A stretch of DNA of 8,773 nucleotides. Source: Sphingomonadales bacterium. GTDB lineage: Bacteria > Pseudomonadota > Alphaproteobacteria > Sphingomonadales > Sphingomonadaceae. A model generated the notes under the pieces. The model had not been told where the DNA came from, made no database searches, and was given only the letters and a program-made list of their open reading frames with translations. Below are positions 6,221 through 8,773 of the stretch, piece after piece (position 1 is the stretch's first letter; each line of letters starts with the position of its first letter). The DNA lies in NCBI GenBank assembly GCA_025360285.1, contig JANYCM010000151.1, forward strand, positions 1 to 8,773. Reading direction: 5' to 3'. The position numbers and the translations under genes are program-made.

Positions 6221-6275
6221 AGAGGGCCGCGCCGCCCGCTTCTGAGACCGTGATGCATGTCGGTAAAACTTGCTG

Positions 6276-6596
6276 CTATCCTTTCCGCCCGGCCTTTTCG
6301 GCCAGCCCGGAAACGCCCTCGCGGCGCGAAAGTTCGGCGCGGATATCGTCGAAATCCAGCCCGGCGTCGGCAAGCAGCAGCGCCAGGTGGAACATCAGGT
6401 CGCTGGCTTCGGCGACCAATTCCCCGCGGTCGCTGCCCATCGCGGCGATGACGGTTTCGACGGCTTCCTCACCGAGTTTCTGGGCGATCTTGGCGCGGCC
6501 CTTGGCCGTCATTTTGGCGACATAAGACGTCGCCGGATCGGCGTTCCGGTTGAGGGTGATGCGTGCCACCAGCCGGTCGAAGATGTCATCGCTCAT
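6276..6596 (-). CDS. hisE: Phosphoribosyl-ATP diphosphatase
   Basis: HisE hydrolyses phosphoribosyl-ATP to phosphoribosyl-AMP and pyrophosphate, the second step of histidine synthesis. The 106-aa all-alpha MazG-like protein shows the metal-binding pattern KLGEEAVETVIA (40-51; Glu43, Glu44, Glu47) followed by Glu63 and Asp66 in VAEASDLMFHL. It is a separate protein, not fused to HisI; no hisI lies in the window. It begins with ATG in an ATGA overlap with the hisF stop and has AGGA (6607-6604) 7 nt upstream, a clear start. It is the last gene of the leftward cluster and converges on the metallopeptidase gene. Confidence 0.95.
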   Translation of the reverse strand: MSDDIFDRLVARITLNRNADPATSYVAKMTAKGRAKIAQKLGEEAVETVIAAMGSDRGELVAEASDLMFHLALLLADAGLDFDDIRAELSRREGVSGLAEKAGRKG

Positions 6597-7360
6597 GCCG
6601 GCATCCTGACGTGAACCCCGGCGGCCGACAAGGCGCGTTTGGCGTCGCCGACCGAGGCTTCGCCGAAATGGAAGATCGACGCCGCCAGCACGGCACTGGC
6701 ATGGCCCTGGATGACGCCGGCGACCAGATCGTCCAGCCCGCCGACCCCGCCCGAGGCGACTACCGGCACCGGCACCGCATCGGCAATGGCGCGGGTGAGG
6801 GCAAGGTCATAGCCCGACCGCGTGCCGTCGCGGTCCATGCTGGTCAGCAGGATTTCGCCGGCGCCCAGCCGGGCGGCTTCAATGGCATAGGCCAGCGCAT
6901 CGATGCCCGTGGCCCGCCGGCCGCCATGGGTGAAGATTTCCCATTTGCCGGGTGCCACCGCCTTGGCATCGACGGCGACGACGACACATTGTTCGCCAAA
7001 GCGCATGGCAAGCTCCCCGATCAGCGCCGGCCGCGCGACGGCGGCGGAATTGACGGCAATCTTGTCAGCGCCCGCCAGCAGCAGCGCCCGCGCATCGGCA
7101 ACCGATCGCACCCCGCCGCCGACGGTCAGCGGCATGAAACAGGCGTCGGCGGTCGCTTCGACAATGTGCAGCAACGTGCCGCGGTCTTCATGCGCCGCGG
7201 TAATGTCGAGAAAGGTCAGTTCATCGGCGCCGGCAGCATCATAGGCGCGCGCCGCCTCGACCGGGTCGCCAGCATCGCGCAGCGCGACGAAATTGACACC
7301 CTTGACCACGCGCCCGCCGGCGACATCGAGGCAGGGAATAACGCGGACGGCCAGGGTCAT
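6593..7360 (-). CDS. hisF: Imidazole glycerol phosphate synthase, cyclase subunit
   Basis: HisF is the (beta/alpha)8-barrel subunit that takes ammonia from HisH and converts PRFAR to imidazole glycerol phosphate and AICAR in the cytoplasm. The 255-aa protein has the catalytic aspartates Asp12 (VIPCLDV) and Asp131 (VVAVDAK), the KGVNF strand after Lys20, and phosphate-binding loops VGGGVRS (80-86) and ASGGVGG (202-208). LTSMDRDGT (172-180) closes the barrel. Length is normal. It starts at an ATG within the hisA stop (ATGA overlap), with no strong Shine-Dalgarno, and ends in the same type of overlap with hisE. It is a barrel paralogue of its neighbour HisA, as is usual. Confidence 0.97.
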   Translation of the reverse strand: MTLAVRVIPCLDVAGGRVVKGVNFVALRDAGDPVEAARAYDAAGADELTFLDITAAHEDRGTLLHIVEATADACFMPLTVGGGVRSVADARALLLAGADKIAVNSAAVARPALIGELAMRFGEQCVVVAVDAKAVAPGKWEIFTHGGRRATGIDALAYAIEAARLGAGEILLTSMDRDGTRSGYDLALTRAIADAVPVPVVASGGVGGLDDLVAGVIQGHASAVLAASIFHFGEASVGDAKRALSAAGVHVRMPA

Positions 7361-8073
7361 GCTGCTGCCGCCAGCGCTTCGCGCAGATCGAGGCGGCCAT
7401 CATAGAGCGCCCGCCCGGTGATGACGCCTTCGATATTGGGCTGGCCAACCAGCGCGGTGATGTCGGCGAGCCCCGCAACGCCCCCCGAGGCAATAACCGG
7501 CACCGGGCTGACCGCCGCCAGCGCGAGGGTCGCGGCAAGGTTGACGCCCTTCAGCATCCCGTCGCGCCCGACATCGGTGAACAGCAGTGCCGCCACTCCC
7601 GCATCGGCAAAACGCGCCGCCAGGTCGGCCACCGTGACGGTCGAATGTTCGGCCCAGCCGCGCGTTGCCACCATGCCGTCGCGGGCGTCGACGGCGACGA
7701 CGACCCGGCCCGGATGCGCCCCGGCAATCTCCCGGACAAGTGTGGGATTTTCCAGCGCCGCCGTGCCCATCACCACCCGCCACACACCCATGGCCAGCCA
7801 GGCCTCGGCCTGGGCGCGGCTGCGCACGCCGCCGCCGACCTGCACCTTGCCCGGAAACGCCGCCAATGCCGCGCGCACACCGGCGCCATTGCGGCTTTCC
7901 CCGGCAAAGGCGCCATCGAGATCGACGACATGAAGCGCTGTCGCCCCGGCATCGGCAAAGGCCCGTGCCTGGGCGCCGGGATCGTCATTATAGATCGTCG
8001 CACGGTCCATATCGCCTTCGGCGAGCCGCACGCACTGGCCGTTCTTCAGATCGATCGCGGGGAAGATTATCAT
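7357..8073 (-). CDS. hisA: ProFAR isomerase (HisA)
   Basis: HisA performs the Amadori isomerisation of ProFAR to PRFAR, the substrate of HisHF. The 238-aa (beta/alpha)8 barrel has catalytic Asp8 (MIIFPAIDLK) and Asp129 (VVAVDARDG), with phosphate loops VGGGVRS (79-85) and ASGGVAG (195-201). FTDVGRDGM (165-173) is the usual HisA version of the C-terminal half-barrel motif. I start it at the ATG at 8073, where the conserved first strand begins and an ATGA overlap is made with the hisH stop. A GTG four codons upstream (8085) would add only VAGG and enlarge the overlap. Confidence 0.97.
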   Translation of the reverse strand: MIIFPAIDLKNGQCVRLAEGDMDRATIYNDDPGAQARAFADAGATALHVVDLDGAFAGESRNGAGVRAALAAFPGKVQVGGGVRSRAQAEAWLAMGVWRVVMGTAALENPTLVREIAGAHPGRVVVAVDARDGMVATRGWAEHSTVTVADLAARFADAGVAALLFTDVGRDGMLKGVNLAATLALAAVSPVPVIASGGVAGLADITALVGQPNIEGVITGRALYDGRLDLREALAAAA

Positions 8074-8672
8074 GCCGCCAGCCACGCCTTCAGGAACGCC
8101 AGGCCATAGGTCTGGCTCTTTTCGGGGTGGAACTGCACGCCGGTGATGTTGCCGCGCGCGACGATCGCCGGGAAAATGCCGCCATGATCGCTGGTGGCGC
8201 GAACATCGGCGGGGTCTTCGGGGTCGAAGCGATAGCTGTGGACGAAATAGGCGTCGCCCTCCGCCGCGCCGCTTGCATTGGCGGCGCTGACCCGGTTCCA
8301 GCCCATGTGCGGAATTTTCAACGCCCGATCATCGGGGATTAGCCGCGTTACGATGCCGGGCAGCCAGCCCAGGCCCTGGTGGACGCCATGTTCATGGCCC
8401 TCGCTCGCCAGCAACTGCATGCCGACACAAATGCCCAGAAACGGCGTGCCGCGTTTCCACACCGCCTCGGCCAGCGCCGGCTCGATGCCAGCCGCGCCGC
8501 GCAGCGCACCGATACACTGGGCAAAGGCGCCGACGCCGGGCAGCACGATGCGGTCGGCCGCAACGATGCGCGCCGGATCGCTGGTGATCTCCACGTCACA
8601 GGCCCCGGCCGCCGCCAGTGCCCGCGCCGCCGACCGAAGATTCCCCGCGCCATAATCGACGACGGCGATCAT
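8070..8672 (-). CDS. hisH: Imidazole glycerol phosphate synthase, glutamine amidotransferase subunit
   Basis: HisH is the class I (triad) glutaminase that supplies ammonia to HisF. The 200-aa protein starts MIAVVDYGAGNLRS. It shows the oxyanion strand PGVG (45-48), nucleophile Cys82 in GICVGMQLL, and His182 and Glu184 in GVQFHPEKS, so the triad is complete. IPHMGWNRV (120-128) is the conserved interface segment. The frame is open 31 codons further upstream to 8765, but that stretch is intergenic repeat and the family begins at MIAVVDYG, so ATG 8672 is used. It is the first his gene visible. The upstream gene, often hisB in relatives, would lie beyond the window. Its Shine-Dalgarno is inside a repeat copy. 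Confidence 0.97.
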   Translation of the reverse strand: MIAVVDYGAGNLRSAARALAAAGACDVEITSDPARIVAADRIVLPGVGAFAQCIGALRGAAGIEPALAEAVWKRGTPFLGICVGMQLLASEGHEHGVHQGLGWLPGIVTRLIPDDRALKIPHMGWNRVSAANASGAAEGDAYFVHSYRFDPEDPADVRATSDHGGIFPAIVARGNITGVQFHPEKSQTYGLAFLKAWLAA

Positions 8673-8688
8673 CGAACCCCTCTCCCGC
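8673..8688 (-). promoter_or_regulatory. hisH Shine-Dalgarno embedded in a repeat stem
   Basis: Minus-strand GAGG (8682-8679) lies 6 nt before the hisH ATG, with spacer GGTTCG. The GAGG is part of the arm GCGGGAGAGG (8688-8679), which can pair perfectly with CCTCTCCCGC (8700-8691). The ribosome-binding site of hisH is therefore provided by a repeat element and could be hidden in a stem. The sequence overlap is seen directly; a regulatory effect is inferred. Confidence 0.6.
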
Positions 8689-8743
8689 TTGCGGGAGAGG
8701 CGAGAGACGGCGTCCTTACGCCGGCCCGGGTGAGGGTGTTTTC
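8677..8743 (+). repeat. Intergenic structured repeat, copy 3 (complete form)
   Basis: This is the clearest copy. A perfect 10-bp palindrome has CCTCTCCCGC (8679-8688) and GCGGGAGAGG (8691-8700) around TT. The spacer CGAGAGA leads to a perfect hairpin, CGGCGT-CCTT-ACGCCG (8708-8723). Then come GCC, the box CGGGTGAGGGTG (8727-8738) and TTTTC (8739-8743). Palindromic CCTCTCCC elements followed by GGGTGAGGG are, from memory, common between genes in alphaproteobacteria. The window continues for 30 bases to its end with only a weak TGTG/CACA stem (8745-8756) and no gene that I can support. Confidence 0.65.
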
Positions 8744-8773
8744 TTGTGCCGACACAGACGAACACCGTTACCC

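Noticed and set aside
8673..8765. A 31-residue N-terminal extension of HisH
   Set aside because: The extension is encoded by the intergenic repeat. HisH proteins begin at the first beta strand (MIAVVDYG), and a suitable SD precedes that ATG.

Overview
The window is GC-rich and densely coded, and reads as ordinary chromosome of an alphaproteobacterium, most likely a sphingomonad. Three things support this: the gene order hisH-hisA-hisF-hisE with 4-nt overlaps; a RibA whose N-terminal half is a degenerate DHBP-synthase-like domain; and a small HEMAH metallopeptidase of the type usually labelled 'vgr related protein' in sphingomonads. The lineage is an inference from remembered protein resemblance, since no search was run.

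Layout, left to right. Positions 1-125 hold two copies of a structured intergenic repeat facing each other. Positions 126-5217 are a leftward block. In transcription order it is xth (exonuclease III), ribA (GTP cyclohydrolase II), a YkuD-type L,D-transpeptidase and pepN (aminopeptidase N). The first three genes are joined by GTGA stop/start overlaps. pepN follows after a 124-129-nt gap holding another repeat copy, a hairpin and an unusual leader. The short gap at 5218-5313 is a divergent promoter region. Positions 5314-6220 are a rightward pair: a secreted PCu(A)C copper chaperone and the small metallopeptidase, overlapping by 14 nt. After a 55-nt convergent gap with no visible terminator, 6276-8672 is a leftward histidine cluster (transcription order hisH, hisA, hisF, hisE). 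A fourth repeat copy (8677-8743) abuts hisH and supplies its Shine-Dalgarno sequence.

How the genes work together. HisA isomerises ProFAR to PRFAR. The HisH-HisF heterodimer converts PRFAR plus glutamine to imidazole glycerol phosphate and AICAR. HisE acts earlier, hydrolysing phosphoribosyl-ATP. The other housekeeping genes cover base-excision repair, the first step of riboflavin synthesis, cell-wall crosslinking and peptide turnover; they share transcription rather than an obvious pathway. The rightward pair is the only accessory-looking part.

I see no mobile element, tRNA, rRNA, CRISPR array or clear new multi-gene system. No gene-free stretch exceeds 300 bases. The most interesting non-coding signal is the repeat family. 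Its parts are a palindromic CCTCTCCC box, a hairpin whose stem sequence changes between copies while pairing and a YYTT loop are kept, and a G-rich CGGG box. Second is the pepN leader, where a perfect 8-bp inverted repeat would pair the first start codon.
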